Counted from the first letter of the stretch, positions 44,068-56,127 are shown. The stretch: 64,000 bases of DNA from Schizochytrium sp. TIO01 (GCA_004764695.1 SMSO01000004.1:1701501-1765500); one strand, 5' to 3'. Translations and numbers: made by a program. The notes: generated by a model not told the origin, from the letters alone.

Positions 44068-44320
44068 TTACCCACTTACCTATTTACCTACTTACCTACT
44101 TACTGCCTGCCTGCCTGCCTGCTGCTTATTGCCCCTTGCTTTCTCTATCTATCCTATCTCTCTATCTCTCTATCTCTCTATCTCTCTATCTAACTATCTA
44201 ACTATCAATATCTCTCTGTCATTCTTCATTCACTCATTCATTCACTCATTCACTCATTCATTCACTCATTCATTCACTCACTCATTCATTCATTCACTCA
44301 CTCACTCATTCTATTCCTTG
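43930..44320. repeat. nearly G-free pyrimidine/A-rich block of microsatellites upstream of nad11-C
   Basis: Plus strand is CTTA (44030-44067), CCTG (44106-44122), TCTC/TATC (44145-44190) and ATTC/ACTC (44225-44312) units with very few G. On the nad11-C sense strand this is a purine/T-rich leader lying 110-500 bases before the ATG. Open frames across it (Leu-Thr-Tyr-Leu, His-Ser-Phe) are artefacts. Confidence 0.9.
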
Positions 44321-44799
44321 TTATGCCGATTAATTAACAGCAGGCAGTGGAGCTGGCTAGCAGAGTAATAGCCCCTCCTAGCGAATTGGACGCATGGACT
44401 CTTTCTCGAGCAAGTAAGCTGCGCTGCGGCGTGGAGAAAGCTCGTTGGGCGGGCGGGTAGCGGGTGGGCGGCGGGCGGGTGCCAGGCACGCTTATTTGGA
44501 GCCCTGCGGAGAGGCAGCAGCGACGCAATCTTGCGAAATGAGGATGAATCGAGGCTGAGCCAGCTACTCTACTCAGGCACCCGGCAGGCGAGGCCAGCGA
44601 AGGCGCCTATAGAGCAAACAAATATAGTCTACTGTAGGCAGAATACTCTACTGTACGCCAAAGTAGACTATTCGCTCGCTCTGTTTGCCTCACTGACACA
44701 GTGTGCGAGGAGCTCTCCGGAGCGCTGTTATCTGTCTCAGCATGCCCAAGAAAGCATACCTGCAGGTCTGCCTTCGCTCTCCTCGAGGAGCCTCACAAG

Positions 44800-44891
44800 A
44801 AAGCAAACGAGCAAACAACCAACGAACAAACAACGAAACAAACAAACAAACAAACAACGAAACAACGAAACAAACAAGCAAACAAACAAAC
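44800..44891. repeat. degenerate (CAAA/CAAC)n repeat
   Basis: CAAA and CAAC tetramers interspersed; same family as 7963 and 15685. Frames across it (Lys-Gln-Thr-Asn) are artefacts. Confidence 0.9.
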
Positions 44892-45406
44892 CAAGCTCAA
44901 TCGGCAACAGAAATCCATCACAATCCACACCCCTACCCGCAAGATAGCCAACTCCTAAGCTCGTGCTTGGCTCTCTTCGTACTATGCCAGCAGTAGCCGC
45001 AGCAGAAGACTAGCACCCCATATATTGTAAACTGTAAAAGTACACAGCACGGCCGTCCCGAAGGCTGATCAAGGGTTGTGAGAAGAGTCTAAGGCCAGCT
45101 AGTGGGTAACTAGAAGCAGCAGCAGGCAGCGGCAAAATAATTGACACATTTAAAAGGCCGGAGATCGCACAATGACCCCCATGTACAGGGCAAGAAGGAG
45201 AGGCTAGTTGGAAAAGGGAGATAGATAAGAACAAGGTGACGACAATATGCCGAAGGAGGCGAGGAAGCGCAGGGAGATAGGACGCAAGAGCTAAGGAGTA
45301 AGGACTTCAGTCCTCTCTAGCAACGAACAAGGTTGATAAGATTCCATCCTGTGAACAAGAAGAAAGGCATCTAAAAGGGTTACAGGAAAAACCATACGCT
45401 AGTGCT

Positions 45407-45982
45407 ATGGTAAGAAAAACGAAAACAGAAAAACAGACGAAAAGCAACCCAGAGGAAAGAAATCAAGATCATCATACCATGATACGTAACTATGGGACCC
45501 TTCCTTTTAATACTCGTATGAAAATGCCTAAAATAGTGCTAGGCCCTAGTTTCTTACAAATAGTCCACTTGTTTAAAATTTACTTATATAATTTAGTTTT
45601 TCATATCATGAATCCGCTTTGTGAACCTCTATATCTGTCTGAGAAAGCTTACAGAACTCAAGGGAGCATATTTGTATTTGTTCACTTAAGAACCTGGTAC
45701 TCCTTAAATCGATTTCCTCGACAGATCGTTCTTGTAATACTCAGGAGACTAATCTGTATTACAAATAACTCAGATTTCATCAGACGCGGTCTATTTAAGA
45801 TGAAAATGCACTTTCCATTGTTGGGTTCCTTGGCGTCACAGCCTCTTGATCTAGACATTTTCAATCCTTATTTCCAGAGCTGCAACATCAAGGACTATAG
45901 CACTGATTTGTTTATGCGTTTTTCAATCGGATATCTTAGAACTGAATTAGTAAAGAACAAACCTAACTGCTCAAAGTTTTAA
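45407..45982 (+). CDS. hypothetical ORF, 191 residues
   Basis: ATG at 45407, TAA at 45980-45982, in moderately AT-rich and non-repetitive DNA where a 191-codon frame is unlikely though not impossible by chance. The N-terminus is Lys/Gln/Glu-rich; the middle is hydrophobic (IVHLFKIYLYNLVFHIMN near 53-70; QIVLVILRRLICI near 106-118). It could be a small membrane protein or an old coding relic. No family recognised. Confidence 0.33.
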   Translation: MVRKTKTEKQTKSNPEERNQDHHTMIRNYGTLPFNTRMKMPKIVLGPSFLQIVHLFKIYLYNLVFHIMNPLCEPLYLSEKAYRTQGSIFVFVHLRTWYSLNRFPRQIVLVILRRLICITNNSDFIRRGLFKMKMHFPLLGSLASQPLDLDIFNPYFQSCNIKDYSTDLFMRFSIGYLRTELVKNKPNCSKF

Positions 45983-47083
45983 AAAGAAGCACCAAAAAAC
46001 TCAGTGATCATGTTCGTGTATACTCGGGTTTAACATTCAGTATACATCAAACACTGTCTTGTTTCTTGTGTACGATGGAAGACTAATCTCCCATGATTTA
46101 CATTTCACTATCTCCTCGTAAAACCATTTGGATCAGGTATAATGAAAACATGAACAAGTACTTTCGTACCTTGCACAATATTCCAGATTGAATAAATATT
46201 GAAAACGATGGGAACTATAAGCCCCTGATATGCTCACTTTTGCTGGCAAGATGAATACAATTCGCGATAACATCTGAACAAGACTTGAATAATGCTAGGC
46301 TTTATTATTTGCTAACTTCTTTAGATTACAGCCAACCAGATTCTAACCTATATCTTGGAAAGATTCTGATATATATATTTGTTGGAAGTTCATACACGCA
46401 GATTTATCCACTAATTTCGCTGTTTAGCCCTTGACTCTTCTCCATGTTACGCCTTATTCCTCATGGGCTTGCATGGCTTACCTTTTAGTTTTAGCTTAGC
46501 TGCCGTTTATTTGAAAACATATGAGTATTTAATATGAGACTCAACGAATGACCCATAATACATGATTCCTTTGGAGAATTGAGGATGCCATTGTATACTT
46601 CCATACTTCTAAGGTGTTGCCAAAGATCTGGAGGACATGTGGCAATGTCAAATGAAAAGGGGCAACGACTATAACAAGTTCCTGAAAGAATTGTGTATGG
46701 AAGCTCTTGATACAGGAAGTGTAAATCATATTCTCCAATTTTATTTTTTTTTAATGAAGATATAAACCTTCAAGGACTAAAAAATAGTAATCTTCCATTT
46801 TAGATAAGCTCCAGAGCGCGCGAGGGGAAGGTAAGAGGAGGGCTAGTGGCCACTTGAATAAAAAAAATGAAAAATGTACTGTAGGCTTTTGTTCGGAAAA
46901 TTGTAACTGCATCTTTGTACTAAACAATAGCATAATGTGGAATAATGCTGAACTCTGCTAGCTATTGAAGCCAAATACATGTGATACATACAACTGCACA
47001 AAATGCTACTCTATGTGCGCCTGAGAAAGATCTCTGACTTCTCTCTCACACACTCTCTTCCAAAGGTTTGCCAAAACAAGTAT
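45983..47083. other. intergenic, no gene seen
   Basis: AT-rich unique sequence without microsatellites; only two short minus-strand frames (46541-46738, 46751-46933), neither convincing. Confidence 0.55.
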
Positions 47084-48199
47084 TCAAGGTAATTTAGTGG
47101 CAACAACTCGAACACCACCAAGATTCCCTCCATGCCAAAGACGAACAATAGCGTCATAAAAATGAGACAGGTCACGAAAGGTAGCTTCGTTATGTACACG
47201 CTCGATGCGAGATTTCCCTTGCTTCCATATCGCGAATCGATCATCGCAGAACTTGGTCCACGTTTCCGTCAAATCTTCGAATTGCACGTCTGAAAAGCCA
47301 GCAGCCTCAAGTTCTGCGATATACTCTTCACGGCTAGGCAATTCATTTCCGTCACAGTAGACATCGTCCTGGAGGATGCGAAGCTCCTCTTTTGTGAAAT
47401 CATCTCCACGACGAAAGAAGTCCTCAACGTATAACTTAGCACCAGGCTTCAGAATCTCCGCCCCGCGGCTCCACATTTTCTGGCGCCCCTGAGCACCCAT
47501 ATGGAGAATGCATAGCCATGAAACGAGACCATCTGCACTCCCAGGAGGTGTTACGAGCTCGTCCTCAAGAAAATTAGCAGCCACAACATTGCAATAATCG
47601 CCGTCGAGACCTGCTGCCGAGGAGAGAAGGTTCCCAACATGAGCTTGATCTGGTTGTAGCTCAACTCCGAGAACCTGAAGACCTGGGCTTAACCAGGCCA
47701 TTGTACGAGCTGGGTGGCCCAGGCCAGACCCTACATCGATGACAAGTTTGCCCTTGCCGTTCTCTTCTTCTAATCCCAAAGTATCAAGCGCAAGTTGGAC
47801 ACTGTCACGTTGACCATAATTCAGGTACATGCCTGGAAGGTTGAGAAGCATGTCCTGCGTGACATTTTCGAGCAGCACATTCTCGCCGCTGCCCTCTACT
47901 CGTGCCCCCGCCTCCCGGAGCTCATTGTATACGCGCTCCACATGGTTGTATAGCTTCATCGTCTTGATCGCATGCTCATCAGTCGAAGGTTCTTCTTCAG
48001 TCCCTTGCTGCATCTTGTCGTTTTCTCCTCGAAAAGGCCACAGATCGCTCTGAAGCACCGTCGTATTGTCTAGAAGCACCTCGCCAGTTCTTTTGAGAAA
48101 ACCAACTCCGTTGAAGTGCCTCTGTTCTCGCCCTTGCCTTGCTTGTGACAAGAATTCCTCGATAATTGTCTGTTCGTAAGACGCGATCTTGGCCAGCAT
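47084..48199 (-). CDS. class I SAM-dependent methyltransferase
   Basis: 371 residues, intronless, true ATG at 48199 (first ATG of the frame), TGA stop. The Rossmann-fold methyltransferase core spans about 150-305: motif I VIDVGSGLGHPAR (153-165) for SAM binding, acidic end of strand 2 GVELQPDQ (178-185, Glu180), motif near VVAANFLEDE (205-214), and post-motif LKPGAKLYVEDFF (250-262), followed by a Glu-rich helix and GFSDVQFEDLTE (301-312). This resembles the small-molecule N-/O- or C-methyltransferases of the UbiE, phosphoethanolamine and sarcosine methyltransferase type. The substrate cannot be told from sequence. About 115 residues precede the core without a recognised domain. No targeting signal is obvious. 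Confidence 0.85.
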   Translation of the reverse strand: MLAKIASYEQTIIEEFLSQARQGREQRHFNGVGFLKRTGEVLLDNTTVLQSDLWPFRGENDKMQQGTEEEPSTDEHAIKTMKLYNHVERVYNELREAGARVEGSGENVLLENVTQDMLLNLPGMYLNYGQRDSVQLALDTLGLEEENGKGKLVIDVGSGLGHPARTMAWLSPGLQVLGVELQPDQAHVGNLLSSAAGLDGDYCNVVAANFLEDELVTPPGSADGLVSWLCILHMGAQGRQKMWSRGAEILKPGAKLYVEDFFRRGDDFTKEELRILQDDVYCDGNELPSREEYIAELEAAGFSDVQFEDLTETWTKFCDDRFAIWKQGKSRIERVHNEATFRDLSHFYDAIVRLWHGGNLGGVRVVATKLP

Positions 48200-48299
48200 C
48201 TTCGTTTCGTATCGACGTAAAATAAACCTTCCAACAACACAATTACTATAATTACTAATAATAGGAGTGCTAGTAAGTAAGTACTTCTTCCAAGCGTGA

Positions 48300-48330
48300 T
48301 CTGACCCACGATTTAAATAGACGAGCAGAA
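48300..48330 (-). promoter_or_regulatory. TATA-like box before the methyltransferase gene
   Basis: On the minus strand CTATTTAAATCG lies about 115 bases before the ATG at 48199. Position and AT content fit a core promoter; no other support. Confidence 0.22.
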
Positions 48331-48827
48331 CCTAGCCACAGCTCAGTTGATAAGCTCGTTCTGAAAGATCCATCGCATGTGTGCGCTGGGCAATTGATTG
48401 AGCAAGAGCATCGCAATAATAAACTTAAATGATTTGGAATGTGCATATAATAAAATGGAACTAAAAACATTGGATGCAATTTCAGGTAACAAATAATTTT
48501 GTATGATTGATTACGATGCCGGTGGAAGGTACATCTGTGTTTTCGGATACTGTAAACTGGAACCATGAATGTTGGATAGTATTTATGTGATATTGTAACA
48601 TTCTGACTTGTCTAATAATTACGCTCATTCGAGTGGTACATCTCTTCTTTTAAATGATTTATAAATCTTGCACTAATTCTACTCTGTGATGTTTGAACTT
48701 GAAGCCACATAGAACAACCAGGTGCATCATATTATCAAAACCGTAGCAAGCATTTCGGATAAAACTGAAAAGTATTGTATGAATAGTATTGCACCAGAGC
48801 TGAGAACAAGTCATTGTAAGCTCTAAA

Positions 48828-49496
48828 TTAAGAATATGAAGAGCGTGCATAAGGATAGCAACAGGTTACTAGTGAGTGGTATTGATACATAATTTTTACG
48901 TGCTCATTGAATGTACCGCTTTTCTTAGAATGCATCTGCGGCCTAAAAACATATTCGAGACAGATCTTCAATAGATTCGATTGCACGTGATGCGGTCTTG
49001 TTTTGTTACCAAGTTCAGGTGCCTTTCGCACGTAAGAATGGAGACCATTAAGATCCAAGCTCGCGCCCATCTCTACGGATGCATCGTACGCAGCAGAGCC
49101 GAGCAAGTTAAGTTTAGTTTGATCACGATATGACAGTTGAATATAATGAGTAATAATCTCATCGTTAGACTCACTGTTGCGGAAAATCATCAAGCAGGAT
49201 AGCGCCATTACGGTGCCCCATTTTTCTAAGTCGCCACTATCTCCAAAACATGATCCTTCAACTTCCTTAGAATTACTCGACACATGACGAGGGTTCAATC
49301 GAACTTGCTCGATGCCTTCCCGTAACGCATTAGCATTTGAGCCCTGGTTACTCACAATCAACTGAGACGTCAACGAAGATTCGTAGAAGTCGCTTCCAAA
49401 AGCAGCAGTAGTAATCAATAGTGCCACAGAATTAGAATCTATCTGCAGAGATTGATAAACCTCGATAAAACGATGAGCAAACACAGACCTCCGCAT
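48828..49496 (-). CDS. hypothetical protein, 222 residues
   Basis: True ATG at 49494-49496 and a frame of 222 codons in AT-rich unique DNA, long enough to be unlikely by chance. The product is soluble-looking with mixed composition (IEVYQSLQIDSNSVALLITT, later EIITHYIQLSYRDQTKLNLL); no signal peptide, clear membrane helix or metal-binding motif. The end is Tyr/Ser-rich. No family recognised. It lies 630 bases upstream of the methyltransferase on the same strand. It may be a lineage-specific gene, or one exon of a larger gene. Confidence 0.5.
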   Translation of the reverse strand: MRRSVFAHRFIEVYQSLQIDSNSVALLITTAAFGSDFYESSLTSQLIVSNQGSNANALREGIEQVRLNPRHVSSNSKEVEGSCFGDSGDLEKWGTVMALSCLMIFRNSESNDEIITHYIQLSYRDQTKLNLLGSAAYDASVEMGASLDLNGLHSYVRKAPELGNKTRPHHVQSNLLKICLEYVFRPQMHSKKSGTFNEHVKIMYQYHSLVTCCYPYARSSYS

Positions 49497-49754
49497 TTCA
49501 ATACAAACTTCAAATCACAATGATATTTTAAACTTCTAACAAGTTGTTTTATAGTGTTATTCCTATCCATTAATATTTATTGCGGCACTTGATCTTAACT
49601 CCTGAGTCGATCAACTAAGATGGCTTAGGATCCATAGGGAAAGGGAAAACCGAACTCGCAATTTTGGGGGGATGTGTCTTCTCTTTGCGTTTGTTGAATA
49701 AAACAAGTTAACAAGTTAATATTTAAGTTTAACGTTTTTAGTTGGAATCAAAGT

Positions 49755-49795
49755 TTTAATGTGGCGGGACGCGGTGGGAACTTACCGCCCAAATA
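49755..49795. promoter_or_regulatory. inverted GGCGGGA / CCGCCC elements, E2F-like
   Basis: GGCGGGAC and, 17 bases on, ACCGCCCAAA form an imperfect inverted pair about 260 bases before the ATG of the 222-residue ORF. They resemble E2F-type sites; function not shown. Confidence 0.2.
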
Positions 49796-49873
49796 CGCAC
49801 ACATGTCTGGAAAGTGGTGGTTGTAGTACGAGCATGCTCGAAAACATTGCGCAACATTGTACATCGGGCTGCC

Positions 49874-50221
49874 TTAAGGATTTTGTCCAAAAGGGAAGAA
49901 TTTCGTCACAACGTGCAGGCGCAAAACATGCGTCATAACCTCCTTCCTTAAACAATCCGAGTAAAGCTTGGCAGGAACTGCTTCACGTCCAACAGGAATG
50001 TGGTTTACCAGTAGATTATAAGCCCGCACTGCTCTGTTATAATGATACAGCGCAACACGAAAAGGATAAACGGGATTGATGATTATCAATGCAGCGATCC
50101 ACTTGGAGCCTGGATCAATCGAACGTTCCACGCAAATATCAACATCGCATGACCAGTTCGTGATAAGCAGCAACAAGTCTAATAACACACTTACAAAATA
50201 ACATAGATGTCTCAATATCAT
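49874..50221 (-). CDS. doubtful ORF, 115 residues, membrane-like N-terminus
   Basis: True ATG at 50219-50221. A hydrophobic segment near the start (YFVSVLLDLLLLITNW) could be a signal anchor, then IAALIIINPVYPFRVAL. Length is not significant in AT-rich DNA. No family recognised. Confidence 0.22.
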   Translation of the reverse strand: MILRHLCYFVSVLLDLLLLITNWSCDVDICVERSIDPGSKWIAALIIINPVYPFRVALYHYNRAVRAYNLLVNHIPVGREAVPAKLYSDCLRKEVMTHVLRLHVVTKFFPFGQNP

Positions 50222-53048
50222 ATCCTCTAGGTCGCGTAAAAGAAATGATGAGGAACCGAGGACGTGCGATGCACATACACTTTTTTAAGATTGTACACAT
50301 TGCATTTGCACTCAAATCATCGATAGTAAACGAGTTTTATAGAGCAACCTCGTGCTGTGTGTACACCTTTGTATCCATTGATCACTTCATTGCTCGATAT
50401 TACTATAGAACGACAGCGCAAAGCCGTCAATAGCTTACGATCGTGTACAGAAGTCAGATTCTTCAAACGACCGTTTTCTGTTACAGTCAGGGTCTTCTGG
50501 GAAAGAATTAGCGTAGATCAGCTGTAAAAAAAGTGGTAATATGAACGGTAGCAATCTATTGATAGCCGAAAACCCGAATTTATAGTTAGGAGACGGAGGA
50601 ATCTTCTTCTTGCTTGTCTTGATGTGTGCTGAGAAGTTGACTGAGAAAGATGAGCGTATATCTTTGTGGTTCCAGAGAATAAGATCTGAGGACAGGCACG
50701 TAGCTAATACTTATGAGCTAGCGATCTATTCATCTCAGCTGACCTTGGTCATCTCAGTTGACCTTGGTATTTTGTTCAAACGGTCATAAAAGACATTTCT
50801 TACACGGAGAGAGCACGACATCCGTACATATCCTCGACCATCAGTTCTGGATTTGGTTAGCTACATATCCCATTTTCCAGTCATGTGAGTGTAAGGTACT
50901 TCCAGCCTCGAGAGACATCAGTCAAAATTCCTACTAAGAGCGTAGCTTAGGGTTTGTTGGTTTTACAAACAGCACTGAGAGCCCCTTCCGTAATACACAT
51001 GCAAGTACGTTTTGTCATTGACCCCAGGACCCCCCCCCCTATATCCACGGTCAAAGCTTTGAATAGACTACCTCAATTGTGTTGTTGCAGCAGTCTTTCA
51101 ATTGTGATATGAGGTATTCTACCTTGAAATTCATCAACAATGTCTCAAAGTCTAAATCTACACAGACATTCCAAGGCGTCTCTAAGGAATCTCAGCATAA
51201 TAATGGCTTGGGTTTGCCAGTCCGCCTTATTCTGAAAACATGTAACTGTCGAAGTTGTAAAAATCTAAACCTATTTTATTTTGGTATACTTTGCAAACGT
51301 AGGAAATTAATGAATAATCCGCTCTATTCACAGAGTGAGTTGCAAAAGGTTGAAAATTCGAATTTTCAATTACTATTTGTTCCTCACTCGCAAAATATTT
51401 GAGATCATCTCAGAGAAAACATGGGTAACAAACTAGTCTAGCTGCAATACAAGTTTTTGAATAAACAACACATACTTACAAACTTGTAAGTCTTCGTAAT
51501 GAAATAGTTTTCTAATTTGCTGCATGGACCTTGGATCAATTAATCTCGTATTTTAAACTGAGCTTCTAGCCTCACCTTCAAGCGATAGCGAGCTCACAGT
51601 TCAGTTTCGAGTTAAGAGAGGACAAGGTCTCAACTTCTGTTACTGGCTGCTTTTTTGCAGGTTCCAGTGCAAATCCTGAAAAACAGTCTTCACCATCCGC
51701 TCTTCCAGACAGAATGCTTGTGCCTCTGGGGGGAAAGGAATATATGAAAGTTCAGTGTTAGTAGAGTTAAATTCCCTTCACTTCTCATTAACAAAATTGA
51801 GAGCATCATCTCCACAACAAAGTTTCGTGTTAGTGAATACTAAGATGTATGAGAGGGGTGTTAGAATTTGAATTCAAGAGAAGCTTTAAATATCACCAAC
51901 CTCTGACACACAATTTTTACTGGTCTTGACGCCTAGAGACCTGAAATTCCGCCAAACACTCCCACCTCCTATTTTATTTAAAATACACTGTTTCATCATG
52001 AATAGGTATAGGCCTATATATATATAAGAATTGCAAATTGTATGAAAAATAACATTATTCGCTATTGATCTGTACAATAAATACAATTCGTTTAGCTGGA
52101 GACCATGATGACTATTGCATTGTCAAAGGGTCTTAAGCGGGAGTAGTGTGTGTGCTATGGAAAACATTTTCGCAACACCACTGATCTTTCTCTCTCTTTC
52201 TTTTGTTCTTTTTTTCTTCTGCCCATACTTTTCTTTACTCCAATGTCTTCATTTGTTCGATGGACCCGACCTCATGACTCCCTATTTGTCCAAGGGGCAA
52301 CTATTTGCCATTGTAACATGAGATTCGCGTCTCCACACGCCAACCAAAGGATGATAATTAGGCTCTGTTTTTTCATTTGTAAAAGCACAATAGGATAAAT
52401 TTGATCGGACAAATGCTCAATTCTGCCGTAAAAGGTGCTATCCATATTCGTATTTATGTTAGCATATCATACGGCGTTTGAGTATACCTCTGTTGACGAC
52501 GTTCTATTTGGTGAAAAAAAGCGGGGGTGGGTTTATATAAATCGTGTACGCGAGAATACGATATATACAGGTTGATCATGACAAGAAGGTTGACCTTGTT
52601 TTCGAATAAAGGAGGGTGTTGTCTTGATCATTTTGACCAACTTGAATGAGAGTGACATGATAAAAATTCAACTTTTGATCTTGAGAGAGAGAAGAAACTC
52701 TACCCACGTAGTTATAATATACTTGATTTTAGCTCGGGCATGTGCGGTATGCGTGTACGCTTTGCGTAAACCCGATTAATAGATTCGAGAGTTTAATTAA
52801 TTGCGAGCTTAGGTTGCTCGAGGCAGTGGAAGTCTACACACTCCTCTGATATCTTCTTTACCACAAAAAGCCCAACTTCCAAACATCCCGGAGCAGAAGT
52901 TGCAAATGGCATCCTGAGACTCATTATTACTGCAATTTCTGTTATAGGTATTCCCGAAAGCTGCAATTTCAATTCAGCAGAGATATATCCGAGCTAGTTT
53001 CTGCCCCAACGCTCCGCTGTAAAGATTGCCTGTATTATATTTTATTAA
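50222..53048. other. unique AT-rich DNA, no supported gene
   Basis: Only short frames. That at 51079-51402 (GTG start) contains KTCNCRSCKN, a Cys pattern reminiscent of the end of a CXC (tesmin/TSO1) repeat but too short to call. Nothing else recognised. Confidence 0.5.
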
Positions 53049-53095
53049 TATATATATATATGTATGTATATATATATGTATATTTGTAATCATAT
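53035..53095. repeat. (TA)n/TATG-rich dinucleotide stretch
   Basis: Alternating TA with TATG interruptions. It is the only simple repeat of note between 45 and 55.7 kb. Confidence 0.8.
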
Positions 53096-55836
53096 GTATT
53101 TATAAAATAAATAAAACTAATTTAGATTCATAGATAAGAAAGACTCAGAGAAGGGGACAGTGAACAGCTTCTTGCGACCAGTGCTGTTCTGGCTTGTTGG
53201 GTTTGTCTCGTCTGATTAGAGATGGACATTGAGGGATTTGGTGAGTCTCTATACATAGACTTAAGAGGTTTCCGTGTGGAGATAAACTACAGCTCATGTT
53301 GTAATAGCATCATTTTCTTATAGCTGAAACGCTTAGCTTCCAAATGTAGATAGTTGATGCGCGATGTCTGCTAATCAGAAGCCACCACAAGATCATCTGT
53401 GTTCTTGCCACGATGCGCTCAAAAGAAAATTCAAGTGTTTTATTCGGAAAGCAGCACCTCCTTTTTAAAAACGGTGTAAATACGGGGAACTCTGGGCCTA
53501 CTAGGTGCCAGTTAGAGGAGCATCTACGGTCCATCATATCGCTCTTTTAATGAAAACAAAAGCAAAGACTGGATTTTGCTCTCACAAGCGAAGTTGCTAG
53601 TTCGTGGTCCTGAGATCTCCACTCTTCATGTCTCCTCGATGTACTACATGATGCCATCCTATAAATCATCGATGCAGACCACCAAATTTAATTTTAGGTA
53701 ACAGCCAAAACCGAACTGCAATCATCATTCTCAGATCGACTTGAACAGTGAAAGGCGTGTAACCAATTCATCCCGGAGCCTCATAGGTATGTTCGTCCTT
53801 CAGAACGACCGCAGAGATTTTCTAGCTACTAATTGCAGAGCGTCAATTCGCATAAATGATAGAGTAGCTAGAAGAAATGCTGACAACAACAGAGGTTTGG
53901 TCTTCGACATTTTGGTAGACCTAACTTAAACCAGCAGAAATGCCTCTCTAAAGCAGGTCCAGCTGGAAATCTTGAAGCCACGAGGTACTATTAATCTGGG
54001 CAGAACTTATAGCGAAAACGGAGTGTCCGTGGCATCCATAGAAAAGGAACGAAATTTAGTTTAGTTGCTGAGTTGTTATGAGGTTGGTTCCCGTACTTCT
54101 CATACTTGCTCGTGACACTGTAGAAGAAGGCTGCGTAGCCTGGTTACTACTACATACCTAGCACTGGTAAACAGAAGGTATAACTTCCACTGGTTTTTGG
54201 TCGCCCTTACGGATATCTCCACAAGGCACTTAAAAAGACAAAAGCAGGTGGTATGTTAGGAAGAGAAAGATGTTGCGGTCTGAAATGGTTCCCATTTAAT
54301 ATTCCCCTGATTATCAAAATCCCTTAGTTGTGGAAGCTTGATAAAGTAATTAGAGCAACGAACGTTAGGTTTTCTCTGTGTATTTAAAAAAGATGTTATC
54401 CCCTTTTTGCTCCAGGGGTTTTGCATACACTATAAAAATTCAAATTCTGGTTTGGTTTGTACAATCGTTATTTTTAGCACAACAGCAGCAGCAAAACTTT
54501 TTTGCGTCTGGAACTCTTTGCCTTATCTGTTTAAAGTAGTAACTAGTCTAAGTCCTAGGACTGCATTATGCAACTTGACGTAAGTAAAGATGAAGGTACC
54601 TATGAACTGGGAGTTTCTCTGTTGTAAATAGAAATGCTACTGACTTAGGTAGTTGGTTATCTATGCAGTACTTGAACATTTTCTTTTTCTCATAGCTAAC
54701 TACTCGTTTTTTGTACTGAAAGTGTTGTTTAGTTTGAACTCGTGTGTAGGCGTTGACATGTTTTTAATTCAAAAAAACTCGGCAAATCTCTGGCTTGTAC
54801 AAAAACTTGCGAGTTGATGTACCTCACTCACACTACGGACTCACATATACATCGAAAGGAAATGATCAGCGGGTTATCCAAGGCAAAATCATGCCATGTG
54901 CAAATCGACCTAAACTAAATCCGGTGTTCGCCTTCTAAATGGTATAGATTGCAAGAAAAAAGGGAGAACCCGCATCAATATAAATTCGAGGAGGCAAGGT
55001 TAGGATAGTCTTTCCCACTACGTTTGTGGTTAGCATGTTGAGGAAAGAAGAACATGCATCATCATTTTACATGTGTGTTGATTTCTTCATGTACACTTTC
55101 ATAAGCATTTGCAACCCTAAAATCGAACAACACACTCATTCATTGGCTGACTCCGCTCATCCACAAAATGTGGCTTCTAACTTGTACTTTTCACACCAAA
55201 ATGATTCAGGGGGCATTTTTATTCTGATTGCAGATATAAGTCCACGGTCTGTTTCCCCTCCCTACCTAACTCTCAAATTTTTTAATTTATTTCTTAAATT
55301 AAAAGACATAAAACACATTATCTCGATCATTGCAGTAATTGCGAAAAGAAAGACTATAACTTGATCGGAGCCAGGGCGTCTTATTCGATTCCTTCCCCGC
55401 TTCCTTATATTCCTCGCTAACTAGCTAGCTAGCTTCGGGTAGAAACTCAACTAAGTACAACGGTACTAGGGCTCCTGAGTGGTGCTCTCTTATATGTTTG
55501 TAGTTTCACCTGTCCTACTGCTGTACTACTAATGCTGCAGCGTAAAGTAGGCAGTACTATTACTAGAATCTTTTTGTATTTTCCATCGCTCGCTTCTTTA
55601 GAAACAAAATAAAATGAAAATAAAATGAAAATAAAAGAATGTCAAAAATTCAATGTTAACAGAAGAAAGCTGCTGAAGTGAACAGGTGTCGCTCACGCAA
55701 TTTCGAGCTTCACGTGATGTAACATTAGGTAGTAGAAGTATATTATGAGGTTTTTCATTTCAGGTAACTCGCCCGTTGATAATCATCATAAAAAGAAGTT
55801 GAAAAGAATGAATGCATCTCCAGTGGTAGCCTACAG
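53096..55836. other. unique AT-rich DNA, no supported gene
   Basis: Short frames at 53310-53537, 53741-53929 and 55026-55364 lack family resemblance and two lack an ATG; not called. Confidence 0.5.

Positions 55837-56127
<291 letters not shown>

Noticed and set aside
42849-44201. 450-codon plus-strand ORF opposite nad11-C
   Set aside because: Starts at GTG, is antisense to a gene with clear family similarity, and ends in repeat translation; the high GC of the real gene opens the opposite frame.
48070-48309. possible membrane anchor (Leu/Ile-rich ORF) upstream of the methyltransferase
   Set aside because: GTG start, hydrophobicity comes from an ATT/ACT-rich low-complexity stretch, and the frame differs from the methyltransferase.
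51226-51300. CNCRSCKN motif resembling a CXC (tesmin/TSO1) repeat
   Set aside because: Only one short Cys cluster, GTG start, no second repeat or conserved spacer; too little to call.
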